From the NCBI RefSeq assembly GCF_016587435.1, contig NZ_BNJJ01000001.1, positions 1 to 64,000 of the forward strand: DNA of 64,000 nucleotides, in the 5' to 3' direction. The position numbers were made by a program, and so were the translations under genes. The notes beneath the pieces were generated by a model that saw nothing but the letters and a program-made list of their open reading frames with translations, searched no databases and was not told where the DNA came from. This stretch comes from Dictyobacter formicarum. GTDB lineage: Bacteria; Chloroflexota; Ktedonobacteria; Ktedonobacterales; Ktedonobacteraceae. Positions 43,260-52,498 of this stretch are shown here, one piece after another. Within the stretch, counting starts at the first letter, position 1, and each line of letters opens with the position of its first letter.

Positions 43260-45077
43260 CTAATGGGGAGCCAGGACGTCTTGCCACTGTTTAACCGTGA
43301 GTAAGGGTGGCAGGGAGGGCTGAAGGTAGCGCAAACGGCTACTAAGGGCCGCCGCAGCCGGTGAACGTAGTCCGGTGCGCTGTAACATCTCGCCATTGTC
43401 AAAGAGCTCCGCTGGCGTGCCGGTAAAGGCCAGGTCTCCATCCCGAAAGGCCACCACACGCTGACAATATTCGGCGACTAGCGTCATGTCATGCGTAATA
43501 ATCAGAATGGTCTTCCCCTGCTGTCGCAGCTCACAGAGCAAGCTCATAATGCCGGTAATCGAACGATAATCCTGGCCGGTCGTGGGTTCATCCACCACCA
43601 GAATTTCAGGTCCCATAGCCAGTACGGCTGCTACAGCCAGGCGCTGACGCTGTCCTTTGCTTAAGAACAGAGGATCTTCATCCGCGTAGTCCGATAGGCC
43701 AACGGCGGCCAGCGTTTCCTCCACCATACTACGTCGTCGTTTGGCGTTGATGCCCAGGTTTTTCAAGCCATATTCAATCTCGTCGCTCACCTTACGGCAA
43801 AAAAGCTGGTGATCGGGATTTTGAAAGACGTAGCCGACAGAGCCGGGCAAGCGGACACGCACCTTGCGCGCCGCCACATTTTGTCCAAACACCAGCAGTT
43901 GTCCCTGCGTGGCACGATAAATGCCCGCCAACAGCTTGGCAAAGGTGGTTTTTCCGCTGCCATTTGGACCCAGCAGAGCCAGCATCTCGCCACGATACAG
44001 GGTAAGATCCACGCCCTTTAAGGCCAGCGATCCGTCCCCATAGTTATAAACAATGTTCTTCGCCTCTACCACCATTTCTTGCTGGACTGGCGTAGGGAGC
44101 TGGCTGGCTGCGATGTGCTGCTGGAAAGCAGGTGTAAACGCCTCTTCGGCTTCCGCAAAGGTCAATGGTGGGCGCCCATGAAAAGTATAGCCGGTCTGCC
44201 AGGAGATGCGCGTCAGTTCACCGACAGAGGCACCGCAGCGCTCTAAGATAGTACGCTTGCTATAGAATCTGGCGGGCGTCGCAACCAGTTCAATACGCCC
44301 TTCGTGCAGCAAAGCGATACGATCGCAGAAGGTAGCTAGAATCTCAGGATCCTGTTCGACCAAGATCACGGTCATATTGTAATCCTGGCGCAGGCGGGCA
44401 ATGGTCTCAATCACCTCACGCTTACCCGCCGGATCCAGGTCGCTGGTAGGCTCATCTAGAATCAATACCTGGGGTCGCAGGGCCAGGAAGGCCGCAATCG
44501 CGACCCGCTGCTTCTGGCCTCCTGAGAGATCAGAGGGATGTAGGTAGAGCGCGCCCTGCCAGAGCTTCTGTAGTCCTACCCACTGCAAAGCCTCATGAAT
44601 GCGCTGCACGATTTCGTCCTGGGGCAGCGATTGGATCTGCAGGCCCAGCGCCAGCTCATGCAAAAGACTCATACGCAGAAACTGGTTCTCAGGATCTTGC
44701 AGTACCATGCCGATCTTATGCGATGTAGCGGTCTCATGTGTCACCGGCTGTTGCAAAACTTCGAGATGGCCGCGAAAGTGATGCGGCAACTGCTCTTTAG
44801 TCAAACGCGCCGTATATGGGAGAATCCCCATCAGCACCCGACAGAGCGTGGTTTTCCCGGCTCCGCTTGGGCCAGTAATGCCGAAGCATTCTCCTTGCTT
44901 GATTTGCAAGTTGATGTTGCGCAGGGTCCATGCACCTGCCTTCTCGCTAAAGGTGGGATAACGCCACCAGAGGCCAGTTACGCTTACCGCATCCTGGCTG
45001 CCTTCGATGGTGCTCATAGTTTGAGTTCCCGCCTGCGCATTGGCAGGCTGCTGATCGCTGAATTCTTGTGCCACCAT
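43260..45077 (-). CDS. ECF transporter energy-coupling ATPase, two nucleotide-binding domains in one chain
   Basis: A 605-residue fusion of both ECF ATPases. The first domain (30-280) has Walker A GPSGAGKTT (69-77), signature LSGGQKQRVAIA and Walker B VLILDEPTSDLDP. The second (about 335-580) has Walker A GPNGSGKTT, signature LSKGQRQRLAVA and Walker B ILVVDEPTTGQD. In most ECF systems EcfA1 and EcfA2 are separate; fused forms occur in Actinobacteria and Chloroflexota. It is 6 bases downstream of the T component, so they are one transcript. It drives vitamin or micronutrient uptake with an unlinked S component. Confidence 0.93.
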   Translation of the reverse strand: MVAQEFSDQQPANAQAGTQTMSTIEGSQDAVSVTGLWWRYPTFSEKAGAWTLRNINLQIKQGECFGITGPSGAGKTTLCRVLMGILPYTARLTKEQLPHHFRGHLEVLQQPVTHETATSHKIGMVLQDPENQFLRMSLLHELALGLQIQSLPQDEIVQRIHEALQWVGLQKLWQGALYLHPSDLSGGQKQRVAIAAFLALRPQVLILDEPTSDLDPAGKREVIETIARLRQDYNMTVILVEQDPEILATFCDRIALLHEGRIELVATPARFYSKRTILERCGASVGELTRISWQTGYTFHGRPPLTFAEAEEAFTPAFQQHIAASQLPTPVQQEMVVEAKNIVYNYGDGSLALKGVDLTLYRGEMLALLGPNGSGKTTFAKLLAGIYRATQGQLLVFGQNVAARKVRVRLPGSVGYVFQNPDHQLFCRKVSDEIEYGLKNLGINAKRRRSMVEETLAAVGLSDYADEDPLFLSKGQRQRLAVAAVLAMGPEILVVDEPTTGQDYRSITGIMSLLCELRQQGKTILIITHDMTLVAEYCQRVVAFRDGDLAFTGTPAELFDNGEMLQRTGLRSPAAAALSSRLRYLQPSLPPLLTVKQWQDVLAPH

Positions 45078-45083
45078 CGGTAA

Positions 45084-46169
45084 TCACCACCTCTGAATTA
45101 GCGCCGTCAGACCGGGATAGGGGCCAACAGCCAGGTACAACAGGACGAGACAGGCTAGCAAGAGCAACCAGTCGATCGCGTGAAAAGGACTTGTCTCATA
45201 GAAGTCAACGTCGCTCTGGCGCAAGGTATAGCCACGGGCCAGCAGGGCATCGCCAATTTCACTGGAACGTCGAATCATCATGGCAACCATAGGTACCGCG
45301 ATGCTGGCCAGATCACGGAGGCGGCGGAAAAAGCTACGTGGTCGGGCATTCACCGCCCGCGCAATCTGTGCCTGGTAGATCGTCTCGTAATCAGTCAAGG
45401 CAAGATTGAGGGCGCGAAAGACGGTACTTAAAAAGAAAATAATTGGTCGCGGAATATGTAGTTGGCGCATCGCCCCCATCAATTCAATGTCCCGGCTGGT
45501 CACGACCAGCGCAATGGTGGACAGCATCATGCCTGAGTAGCTAATCACCTTGGTCAGAGCCAGCAACAATCCTTGCTCACTGATATAAAGCGTTAAAGGA
45601 TGGAAGAATGGAACGCGTGCGATAGTCCAGGTGGGCAATGGCAACAGGTAGGAGACCACGATGGCGGCCACGCTGGCCAGCAAAATGCCATTCACGATGC
45701 CGCGCTTCCACCGATAGTAGAGAATCACAATGCCAATCCACAACAACTGCCACACAGCCAGGCTAAAGGTCAAAAAGCCCGAATAGACCTGCTGCCTTAC
45801 AAAGACAATGCTGCCTGTGACTGGATTGAGCAGCGTCCAGGAAAGAAAGAGGCTAAATACGGTCGGCAAGATCAAGAGAATATAGATGCGGGCCACCTTG
45901 CCATGCATGCCACTGATTAAGAAAATCGAGATGCTGGGCACCCACAATACGATGGCACCCACAATATCTGGATGGGCCGTGTTCATGGTACGAAGCTGAA
46001 CCGCTGATAGACAGATAACCAGAAGTGCGCGCACCAGCAGATGCACCCGGGCTAATGGAGCGTTGACGCGGCGCGAAAACAGGAATGACCGCACATAGCG
46101 ACGTCCAGCAGGCGGCTGTAAATAGATAGCCTCCTCAGCAGTGGTTGAGAAAGATTTCTGGTCAGACAA
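45084..46169 (-). CDS. ecfT: ECF transporter T component
   Basis: A 361-residue membrane protein of the EcfT / CbiQ family. Helices include ALLVICLSAVQLRT, IVGAIVLWVPSISIFLISG and GMMLSTIALVVTSRDIELM. The cytoplasmic coupling signature appears as ALTDYETIYQAQIARAVNAR (AxxARG-like) followed by DLASIAVPMVAMMIRRSSEI and GDALLARGYTLR. The start appears to be TTG 46169 with GGGAGG about 10 bases before. It recruits substrate-binding S proteins and passes the ATPase stroke to them. No S gene is adjacent, as in group II ECF systems. Confidence 0.92.
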   Translation of the reverse strand: MSDQKSFSTTAEEAIYLQPPAGRRYVRSFLFSRRVNAPLARVHLLVRALLVICLSAVQLRTMNTAHPDIVGAIVLWVPSISIFLISGMHGKVARIYILLILPTVFSLFLSWTLLNPVTGSIVFVRQQVYSGFLTFSLAVWQLLWIGIVILYYRWKRGIVNGILLASVAAIVVSYLLPLPTWTIARVPFFHPLTLYISEQGLLLALTKVISYSGMMLSTIALVVTSRDIELMGAMRQLHIPRPIIFFLSTVFRALNLALTDYETIYQAQIARAVNARPRSFFRRLRDLASIAVPMVAMMIRRSSEIGDALLARGYTLRQSDVDFYETSPFHAIDWLLLLACLVLLYLAVGPYPGLTALIQRW

Positions 46170-46221
46170 GCAGTATGGCCTCCCTCGTATGGCATCCGAT
46201 GAAACAATTTAGCACATATGA

Positions 46222-46248
46222 ATTATACGATATGCTCGATATGCTCAA
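46222..46248 (-). promoter_or_regulatory. Candidate promoter of the ECF operon with tandem repeat
   Basis: On the minus strand TTGAGC (46248-46243) and TATAAT (46227-46222) are 15 bases apart. The spacer region holds GAGCATATC twice in tandem (46246-46229), which could bind a regulator. The sequence GTATAATNCATATG after it recurs near 50374. Confidence 0.4.
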
Positions 46249-46422
46249 GTTAAGCTCTGCTTACCCGTCTACCATGGCAAAATTATTTCACGGCGTCGTT
46301 ACAAACAATCATTAAAAACATAACAATAACAGCACATCTAGCAACATTGCTAGAGTATATAGAAACAAACAGCTCTCCCTCATATTTTGGGATAGAAGTC
46401 CTTTTATCGCGCCTGCGACGCG

Positions 46423-47481
46423 TTAGCGATGGGGATCGAAAGCGTCGCGCAGGCCATCACCAATAAAAGATATGGCCAGCACAATAATAGTCAGAACGCA
46501 GGTAGGCACAAAGATTTCCCAGGGATGCGACTCAGTAACCTCCAGAGCGTCCGCGATCATCAGTCCCAGGCTCGATCCAGGGTCCTGCACACCTACGCCC
46601 AGCAAACTCAGACCAGCCTCGCCGATGATGGTTCCAGCGATATTGAGGGTCGAGGCAATAAAGACCAGGCTGAACAGGTTGGGGATAATATGCCGGGTAA
46701 TGATGCGCCAGTCAGAGGTACCAACCGTACGAGCAGCCTCAATAAATTGCCGCTCCTTTAGCTGCAAGGTCTGGCCGCGTACATAGCGAGCCATCAAGGG
46801 CCAGGCAGTAAAAGCCAGGGCCAGTGAGACAATCAGCAGTCGGGAGTTACCGGGATCTCCAAATAATGGAACTTTGTCGAAGAGGTCATTGGCATTAGGG
46901 CCGAACACACCCACCAGCAGCAGAGCAAATAAGAGCGAGGGAAAAGCGAACATGATATCGGTAAAGCGAGCCAGTAGCTGATCGATCCAACCACCATAAT
47001 AGCCCGCCAGCAGGCCGATGCACAGGCCAAGTCCAACATCGACAATCTCGACCATAATCGCGACCGTAAACGAGATCAGCAATCCTTGCATCAAGCGCGC
47101 CAGGATGTCGCGACCAACACTATCTGTACCCAGCCAATAAACTAGCGAGGGTGTCTGATCCTGCCTGGATAGCTCTTCATGATAATAGACATGATAGCGC
47201 TCTGGTCCGATGCGCCCCGCTAGATCGCTTTGAATACTGATCCCTACGCGTTGATAAATAAATGGACCCAAAAGGGCTATCAGCAACATTACTAGCAATA
47301 CCAGCATACTCGCCAGCGCCCTGCGATCAGCGATAAATCTCTTCAGGGCCTCCTGTAAAGGACTACGCACACGCCACTGCTTATCGTCTTGATGTTCCTG
47401 GTCAGATGGTAGCTCCTGGACGGTACCGGTAGCCGCTAGCGAGCGTTTTCTTTTGAAGTTTTGCGTATCCATTCCACACAC
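46423..47481 (-). CDS. Oligopeptide/dipeptide ABC transporter permease (DppC type)
   Basis: A 352-residue inner-membrane permease. A long polar N-terminus (about 45 residues) precedes LASMLVLLVMLLIALLGPFI. The core includes SFTVAIMVEIVDVGLGLCIG, FPSLLFALLLVGVFG and the EAA loop EAARTVGTSDWRIITRHIIP. It ends GDGLRDAFDPHR, the hallmark of DppC/OppC. It is the last gene of a three-gene set (binding protein, DppB, DppC), with 4 bases between DppB and DppC. No ATPase genes are adjacent, so ATP-binding subunits must come from elsewhere. Confidence 0.94.
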   Translation of the reverse strand: MCGMDTQNFKRKRSLAATGTVQELPSDQEHQDDKQWRVRSPLQEALKRFIADRRALASMLVLLVMLLIALLGPFIYQRVGISIQSDLAGRIGPERYHVYYHEELSRQDQTPSLVYWLGTDSVGRDILARLMQGLLISFTVAIMVEIVDVGLGLCIGLLAGYYGGWIDQLLARFTDIMFAFPSLLFALLLVGVFGPNANDLFDKVPLFGDPGNSRLLIVSLALAFTAWPLMARYVRGQTLQLKERQFIEAARTVGTSDWRIITRHIIPNLFSLVFIASTLNIAGTIIGEAGLSLLGVGVQDPGSSLGLMIADALEVTESHPWEIFVPTCVLTIIVLAISFIGDGLRDAFDPHR

Positions 47482-47485
47482 CTCT

Positions 47486-48463
47486 CTATGATAACTTGAT
47501 GCGTGGATCGACGATAGTATACAGGATATCCGAGATCATATTGCCCGCGACCACTCCCAGGGCCGCCAGCAAGGCCGTAGCTTGAATGACTGGAAAATCA
47601 CCTTGACTGACAGCATTGATGGTCGTCAGCCCTATGCCTTGAATGTTGAAGATACGCTCGATAAAAAATGCGCCGGTGATTAACAGGCCAATCGAGAGAC
47701 CAAGCACTGTAATCACAGGTAACAGCGCGTTACGCAAAGCGTGGCGATACACAACGGTCCGTTCGCGCAACCCTTTGGCTCGCGCCGTTCGAACATAATC
47801 CTGACGCAACACTTCCAGCATGCTGGTACGTGCCAGGCGTGCATAGTAAGCATAGCCAGCCAGCCCATACACCAGGATAGGCACCAGCTTAAACTGGATA
47901 TCGCTCCAACTATATTGCCAGGGAGTGCCCCAACTGGTGACCGGCCATTCCAGGTCCCAGTTGACATTCAACCAGACGACCAGGAGTTGGGCAAAGATAG
48001 CGATGATAAAGACTGGCAGTGCGTAAAGTGTCAGGGCCAGTACCATATTGGTGGTATCGATCCAGGTATTGGCTTTGATCGCCGATAGGATGCCCGCAGG
48101 AATACCCAGCAAGAGCGTTATCAGCAGCCCCCAGGTCGCGATCTCCGCCGAAATAGGGATACCGTCTTTGAGCAGATCAATGACACGCCGACTTTGATTG
48201 TGGATGGAACGGCCAAGATCAAAATGCAGCAGGTTGACAATATAATGGAAATATTGCAGATACCACGGCAGATCCAGCCCATAGGCATGGCGCAGGCGTG
48301 CATAACTTTCTGGCGTGTAATGTTGTCCTAATAGCTGCAACACCGGATCAATTGGTGAAAAGTAACCAATGATAAAAGTAATAAAAGAAACGCCGAACAG
48401 GACAAAGAGCAGTCCAAGCAGGCGCTTTAAGAGAAACTGCAACATGAGCTCCCTCGCATTCAA
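47486..48463 (-). CDS. Oligopeptide/dipeptide ABC transporter permease (DppB type)
   Basis: A 325-residue permease. FLLKRLLGLLFVLFGVSFIT, DLPWYLQYFHYIVNLLHFDL, ITLLLGIPAGILSAIKANTW and the EAA loop RTARAKGLRERTVVYRHALR are typical of DppB/OppB. It ends TIVDPRIKLS, the usual 'vDPRi' tail. It follows the substrate-binding gene on the same strand after a 15-bp hairpin, which may lower permease expression relative to the binding protein. It forms the channel with the DppC subunit in the plasma membrane. Confidence 0.95.
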   Translation of the reverse strand: MNARELMLQFLLKRLLGLLFVLFGVSFITFIIGYFSPIDPVLQLLGQHYTPESYARLRHAYGLDLPWYLQYFHYIVNLLHFDLGRSIHNQSRRVIDLLKDGIPISAEIATWGLLITLLLGIPAGILSAIKANTWIDTTNMVLALTLYALPVFIIAIFAQLLVVWLNVNWDLEWPVTSWGTPWQYSWSDIQFKLVPILVYGLAGYAYYARLARTSMLEVLRQDYVRTARAKGLRERTVVYRHALRNALLPVITVLGLSIGLLITGAFFIERIFNIQGIGLTTINAVSQGDFPVIQATALLAALGVVAGNMISDILYTIVDPRIKLS

Positions 48464-48476
48464 TCATACTTTCAAA

Positions 48477-48525
48477 CATTCTGTATGGCAGGGCACATCG
48501 GTTACGGCTACTGCCATACAGAATG
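48477..48525. terminator. Hairpin between binding protein and permease genes
   Basis: CATTCTGTATGGCAG pairs exactly with CTGCCATACAGAATG around a 19-base loop. It lies 8 bases after the binding protein stop and 13 before the DppB start codon. It probably stabilises the upstream mRNA or partially terminates. Confidence 0.6.
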
Positions 48526-48533
48526 GATCTGGC

Positions 48534-50246
48534 CTACTGCGTTATGTAGATGTCTCCCCAATCTTCAGGGTCGATAACCCCAAGAGGATTATTGCTGTAG
48601 CCATGAACATGTGGACTGAGCATGGCATCAGCGGCGGTCTGATACATTGAGATCCAGGCTGCCTCAGTCGATAGCTTCTGCTCCAGTTCATTGTACTTTT
48701 TGGCGCGCGCATCTTTATCCAGCATGTAATCAGCTTTTTGTAGCTCAGCCTGTATTGCTTGCTGATCTTTAGCCATCGGCGAATTGTTCTGACCATAGTT
48801 CATGTTGTTCTGCAGTTCGCCTTTGCCAAAGAAAACGTTCAACCAATCATGCGGATCCGGGAAATCCGCTTGCCAGGCATAATCCCACATCTGGAGGCCG
48901 GTCTTGCCAGTATTATCGTGAAGGAGCTTACTATAGGTCTGCGCGTCGACGGCGTTGACCTTGATATTTACACCCAGAACCGTTTTCCACTGGTCAATCA
49001 AGGCATTGGCACGCTTAAGGGAATTGGTAGCGTTTGTTTCGGTAAAGGTGATTGTTGGTAGGGCAGTTACACTGCTATAGCCTTCTTCCTTTAAGCCTTC
49101 CTGCAGGAGCTTCCTGGCCATATTGGCATTGCCAGCCGTACTGGTTGTGCCGTCGGGACCTTTAACCTGCGCCGGATTAGCACCATACATCCCTTCAGGG
49201 ATAAAGCGGTTGGAAGGGATGACCAGGCCGCGAAACAGGGTTTTGGCCAGCAAGTCACGATCCAGGGATATATCAAAGGCCTGCCGCACCTTCAAATTAT
49301 CAAACGGCTTTGTGAGATAATTCATCTGGATCATACGCAACGCCAGCACCGGCACGTGCACGTGGTCTGGGCGCTTCAATGCCTCATCTAACTTGCCATT
49401 AGGAATACCACTATAGTCTAGCTGTCCACTAACATATGCATTATAGGCAGCCTCGGGCTGACCCGTCATATGCATTTCAAGTTGTTTCAGCTTCGGCTGT
49501 GCCCCATAGTACTCGGTATTAGGTACCATGTCCAGGCCAACCGTATGACTATATTTCGCTACTTTAAAAGGTCCAGCACCACCACCCTCGTTAAGATGGT
49601 CAGTCCAGTTTTTGCCGTATTTCTCAACAATGCTTTTCTCCACCACATACGAGACAGGATAAGCCAGTGTTTGCAGAAAATAGGCTACCGGTTGCCTGAT
49701 GACTATAGCAATAGTCTGAGGATCTTTAACAATCAAGCTATCGTTAATAAGCGTTTTTATTTTGCCGGTTACCATCGCATCGGAGTCTTTAATCAAACTA
49801 AGGTAAGAGCTCACGGGCGATTGCAGTTTGGGATCAAGGGCCCGGTTGATGCTATAAGCGACATCGCTGGCCGTTAATGGCTTTCCATCACTAAACTTCA
49901 AGTTCGGCTTCAAGTTGAATGTATACATCAAACCATCGGGAGAGACCTGATAGGAAGCGGCCAGTTGCGGTTTGATGTCGCCTTTATCATTAAACTGGAC
50001 CAGGCCAGTAAAGATTGTCTGAATGGCCGCTACGTCGGCGGCGTCGGTTGCCAATGCCGGATCTAAAGTAGTGAAATCTGTGCTACCAAGGATACCCCAG
50101 CGGAAAATTTGTTGACTTTCCGGGGCAATTATACCCGAAGTTTTTGCCGCTGTCCTGGTATTGGTGCCACATGCTGACCCAAATAAGCTCAACATTGCGA
50201 GAACCGAAAAGAGAAGAATGCTACAATTTCGAACACTTTTATGCAT
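48534..50246 (-). CDS. Peptide ABC transporter substrate-binding lipoprotein
   Basis: A 570-residue SBP family 5 protein. The N-terminus is a lipoprotein signal: basic start, ILLFSVLAMLSLFGSAC with the lipidated Cys26. The mature part reads FRWGILGSTDFTTLDPALAT, LKPNLKFSDGKPLTASDVAY and AFDISLDRDLLAKTLFRGLV, standard blocks of OppA/DppA. The late block GLQMWDYAWQADFPDPHDWL also fits. It captures oligopeptides (or nickel, or heme in some members) outside the membrane and feeds the DppB/DppC channel. It is the first and presumably most expressed gene of the set. Confidence 0.96.
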   Translation of the reverse strand: MHKSVRNCSILLFSVLAMLSLFGSACGTNTRTAAKTSGIIAPESQQIFRWGILGSTDFTTLDPALATDAADVAAIQTIFTGLVQFNDKGDIKPQLAASYQVSPDGLMYTFNLKPNLKFSDGKPLTASDVAYSINRALDPKLQSPVSSYLSLIKDSDAMVTGKIKTLINDSLIVKDPQTIAIVIRQPVAYFLQTLAYPVSYVVEKSIVEKYGKNWTDHLNEGGGAGPFKVAKYSHTVGLDMVPNTEYYGAQPKLKQLEMHMTGQPEAAYNAYVSGQLDYSGIPNGKLDEALKRPDHVHVPVLALRMIQMNYLTKPFDNLKVRQAFDISLDRDLLAKTLFRGLVIPSNRFIPEGMYGANPAQVKGPDGTTSTAGNANMARKLLQEGLKEEGYSSVTALPTITFTETNATNSLKRANALIDQWKTVLGVNIKVNAVDAQTYSKLLHDNTGKTGLQMWDYAWQADFPDPHDWLNVFFGKGELQNNMNYGQNNSPMAKDQQAIQAELQKADYMLDKDARAKKYNELEQKLSTEAAWISMYQTAADAMLSPHVHGYSNNPLGVIDPEDWGDIYITQ

Positions 50247-50389
50247 ATACAGTACTCCTACAAAACTACATCAACAACATATCCTACCCATCCTGTTATT
50301 GCATACAGTACATTATGCCATATTAATGTTTAAATTGCTACAAAAAACACTTAAGGTACTTTAATGATTCGTACATATGTATTATACAA

Positions 50390-50440
50390 TACAAAAAAGC
50401 AAGCGACCTCCCCTTTCTATTCGAAAGGGGAGGTCGCTCT
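50390..50440 (-). terminator. Intrinsic terminator of the que/folE operon
   Basis: AGCGACCTCCCCTTTC (50402-50417) pairs exactly with 50423-50438 around TATTC; on the minus strand a TTTTTT run follows at 50397-50392. It lies 70 bases after the folE stop. Confidence 0.9.
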
Positions 50441-50510
50441 CATTCCCAGCAACGTGTTTATCGCGATGACAATAAAATAGCTAGATGCCTATCTTGTTGT
50501 CGAAAAGTAT

Positions 50511-51191
50511 TTAAGGTTGGATCATCTGCATGAATTCCATGCGTAGGTCACGATCGGTGCGGAATGTGCCACGCATAACAGATGACGTCATCACGCCTGG
50601 GGTGCGGATACCCCTGGCGGACATACAGAGATGCTCACCTTTAATGACAACCGCTACATGATTGCTGCCGGTAATACGACTGACCTCATCAGCGATCTGC
50701 TGACCCAAACGCTCTTGAATCTGCAATTTATGAGCAAATTGGTGGGCGATACGTGCAAATTTTGATAGCCCTAAAACTTTGTCACCAGGAATATAGCCAA
50801 TGGCTACATCACACCACATTGGCAACAGGTGATGCTCACAGAGAGAGAAAACACGCATACCTGATACACAAACCATTTGATCGGTTGAGACAGCGCTAAA
50901 GGTGGTCTCGGTCGTTCCTGGATCATATTCAATAAACTCGCGCCACCAGTCCGCCCAGCGGCGTGGGGTCCCTGCTAATCCTTCACGATCAGGATTTTCG
51001 CCCAGGGCAATGAGCAACTCGCGCCCCAGCTCAAGCAAGCGGGGATAATCAACCTTTGCTGCCGCTGGCTGCTCTCCAGCCACAACAACCTGCTCCTGTT
51101 CACGATCTAACACATGGACATCTTCTCTATGCCCATTATGTTGAGCATGGCCATTGTTCATTGAGTGATCCCGATCTAAGTGCAATACCAT
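50511..51191 (-). CDS. folE: GTP cyclohydrolase I
   Basis: A 226-residue enzyme that makes dihydroneopterin triphosphate from GTP, the first step to folate and to queuosine. Zinc ligands are seen in SLCEHHLLP (Cys, His) and in GEHLCMSARG (Cys). The catalytic His region is FARIAHQFAHKLQIQERLGQ. The first 45 residues, rich in His, Asn and Gln, extend beyond the catalytic domain. It is the last gene of the queuosine operon, starting 50 bases after queE. In this context it supplies QueD. Confidence 0.95.
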   Translation of the reverse strand: MVLHLDRDHSMNNGHAQHNGHREDVHVLDREQEQVVVAGEQPAAAKVDYPRLLELGRELLIALGENPDREGLAGTPRRWADWWREFIEYDPGTTETTFSAVSTDQMVCVSGMRVFSLCEHHLLPMWCDVAIGYIPGDKVLGLSKFARIAHQFAHKLQIQERLGQQIADEVSRITGSNHVAVVIKGEHLCMSARGIRTPGVMTSSVMRGTFRTDRDLRMEFMQMIQP

Positions 51192-51240
51192 AATTTATCT
51201 ATCCTCATTTCAGTGCATTTGCTGCGTTGCTCTATGGGAA

Positions 51241-52002
51241 TTATACGCCACGCTTGTTTCCCCACAATAGTGTATGTAGTTGTGGGAGCACTGTTACCCC
51301 ATACCAGCGATCCGCGATTGTGCGCTGTATGAGCCAATCCATACGATTCAAAATGCCTGATATGTCAATCTCTTTTGCCTGCTGCGGTGGCGTATGATTT
51401 CCTGCCTGTAGATACATCGGTACGGCTGGATAACGCTCGGCAACATATCTGGCATATGCGTAATCTTCCTCATCAAAGATAACAATCTTGAGGTTGATTT
51501 GTATTTCATGTTCGTGCCCGGCATTCGTTGCATACAGTATACTACGATCCAGTCGTTCCCAACGAGTCACTTGCTTGCTGCTTGGTGGCTTGGGTGAAAG
51601 CGTCAGGTAATCTAATTTAGAGAACCAGGGCTGTGCTACACTGCCTTGAGTTTCAATGGCGAATGTATAGCCATGCTCATGCCCGAGATCGATCAGTCCT
51701 TCAAGTGGCTGAATCGCGGGATTACCGCCAGAGAGCGTCACCAGGACAGGTGTATGGCCCGAAAGTCGTTCTACCTCAGCAAAGATTTGCCGGGTGTCCA
51801 TAGCCTGCCATTCCGCTTTGTGCTCTGGCAAGACAGCATATAAGCTATCGCACCAGACGCAACGATAGTCACAGCCACCGGTGCGCACAAAAACCGTCGG
51901 TTTTCCTATCAGTGCACCTTCACCCTGAATCGTGGGTCCAAAGATTTCGGACACCTGAATCGTTTTCGTACCTACACGGATATTCTGCGCTGTTTGCATC
52001 AT
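51241..52002 (-). CDS. queE: 7-carboxy-7-deazaguanine synthase
   Basis: A 253-residue radical SAM enzyme that contracts 6-carboxytetrahydropterin to 7-carboxy-7-deazaguanine. The iron-sulfur motif CxxxCxxC appears as GGCDYRCVWCDSLYAV, preceded by EIFGPTIQGEGALIGKPTVF. GGNPAIQPLEGLIDLG is the SAM-binding GGEP-like strand. The ATG at 52002 has GAGGAGGTG as ribosome site inside the end of queD. It belongs to the five-gene operon. The C-terminus is a little longer than in short family members. Confidence 0.95.
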   Translation of the reverse strand: MMQTAQNIRVGTKTIQVSEIFGPTIQGEGALIGKPTVFVRTGGCDYRCVWCDSLYAVLPEHKAEWQAMDTRQIFAEVERLSGHTPVLVTLSGGNPAIQPLEGLIDLGHEHGYTFAIETQGSVAQPWFSKLDYLTLSPKPPSSKQVTRWERLDRSILYATNAGHEHEIQINLKIVIFDEEDYAYARYVAERYPAVPMYLQAGNHTPPQQAKEIDISGILNRMDWLIQRTIADRWYGVTVLPQLHTLLWGNKRGV

Positions 52003-52005
52003 CCC

Positions 52006-52461
52006 CTACACCTCCTCGCGCTCCGCATGTGTGATCTCTACATATCCTTTTTCTGTTTCCCACAATCTGATACGGTAAAGCAACGCATCGGGTACACCGC
52101 CTGCTACCAGGGCGTCCCAGATCCAATGCACCAGGTTCTCGGCCGTTGTGCGAATACCAGTCAGGGCATTGAGATCGTTGTGATCCATACCGCCTTTTTC
52201 CACCACCTGCGCTGAGTCTCCACGCGGAACTGCATCTGAGAGACTCTCAATGATTGTGGCATTGACGATGGTTTTCAGATCGTCAAAGTCCATCACCATG
52301 CCGTCGCTGGACTCGCCGGGCGCTTGTAAGATTGGCCCGCGCAAGGAAATCTGGAGGCGATAGGAATGTCCATGCGGACGACGGCATTTGCCACGATGAT
52401 TGGGAAGATGATGGGCAGCCTCAAAGGCAAATTCTTTTGTGATAATGGCATATTTTGTCAT
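52006..52461 (-). CDS. queD: 6-carboxy-5,6,7,8-tetrahydropterin synthase
   Basis: A 151-residue member of the PTPS/QueD family. Zinc-binding His are in FEAAHHLPNH and PHGHSYRLQ, and the catalytic Cys sits in GKCRRPHGHS. DFDDLKTIVNATI is the conserved substrate loop. It converts dihydroneopterin triphosphate from FolE to 6-carboxytetrahydropterin for QueE. I start at ATG 52461, after GAGGAAA; the longer frame from 52476 lacks support. Its stop lies 4 bases before the queE ATG, so the pair is translationally linked. Confidence 0.95.
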   Translation of the reverse strand: MTKYAIITKEFAFEAAHHLPNHRGKCRRPHGHSYRLQISLRGPILQAPGESSDGMVMDFDDLKTIVNATIIESLSDAVPRGDSAQVVEKGGMDHNDLNALTGIRTTAENLVHWIWDALVAGGVPDALLYRIRLWETEKGYVEITHAEREEV

Positions 52462-52498
52462 CAGATTTCCTCGCATCGTTTATTTCTGTTTCTGTGTG

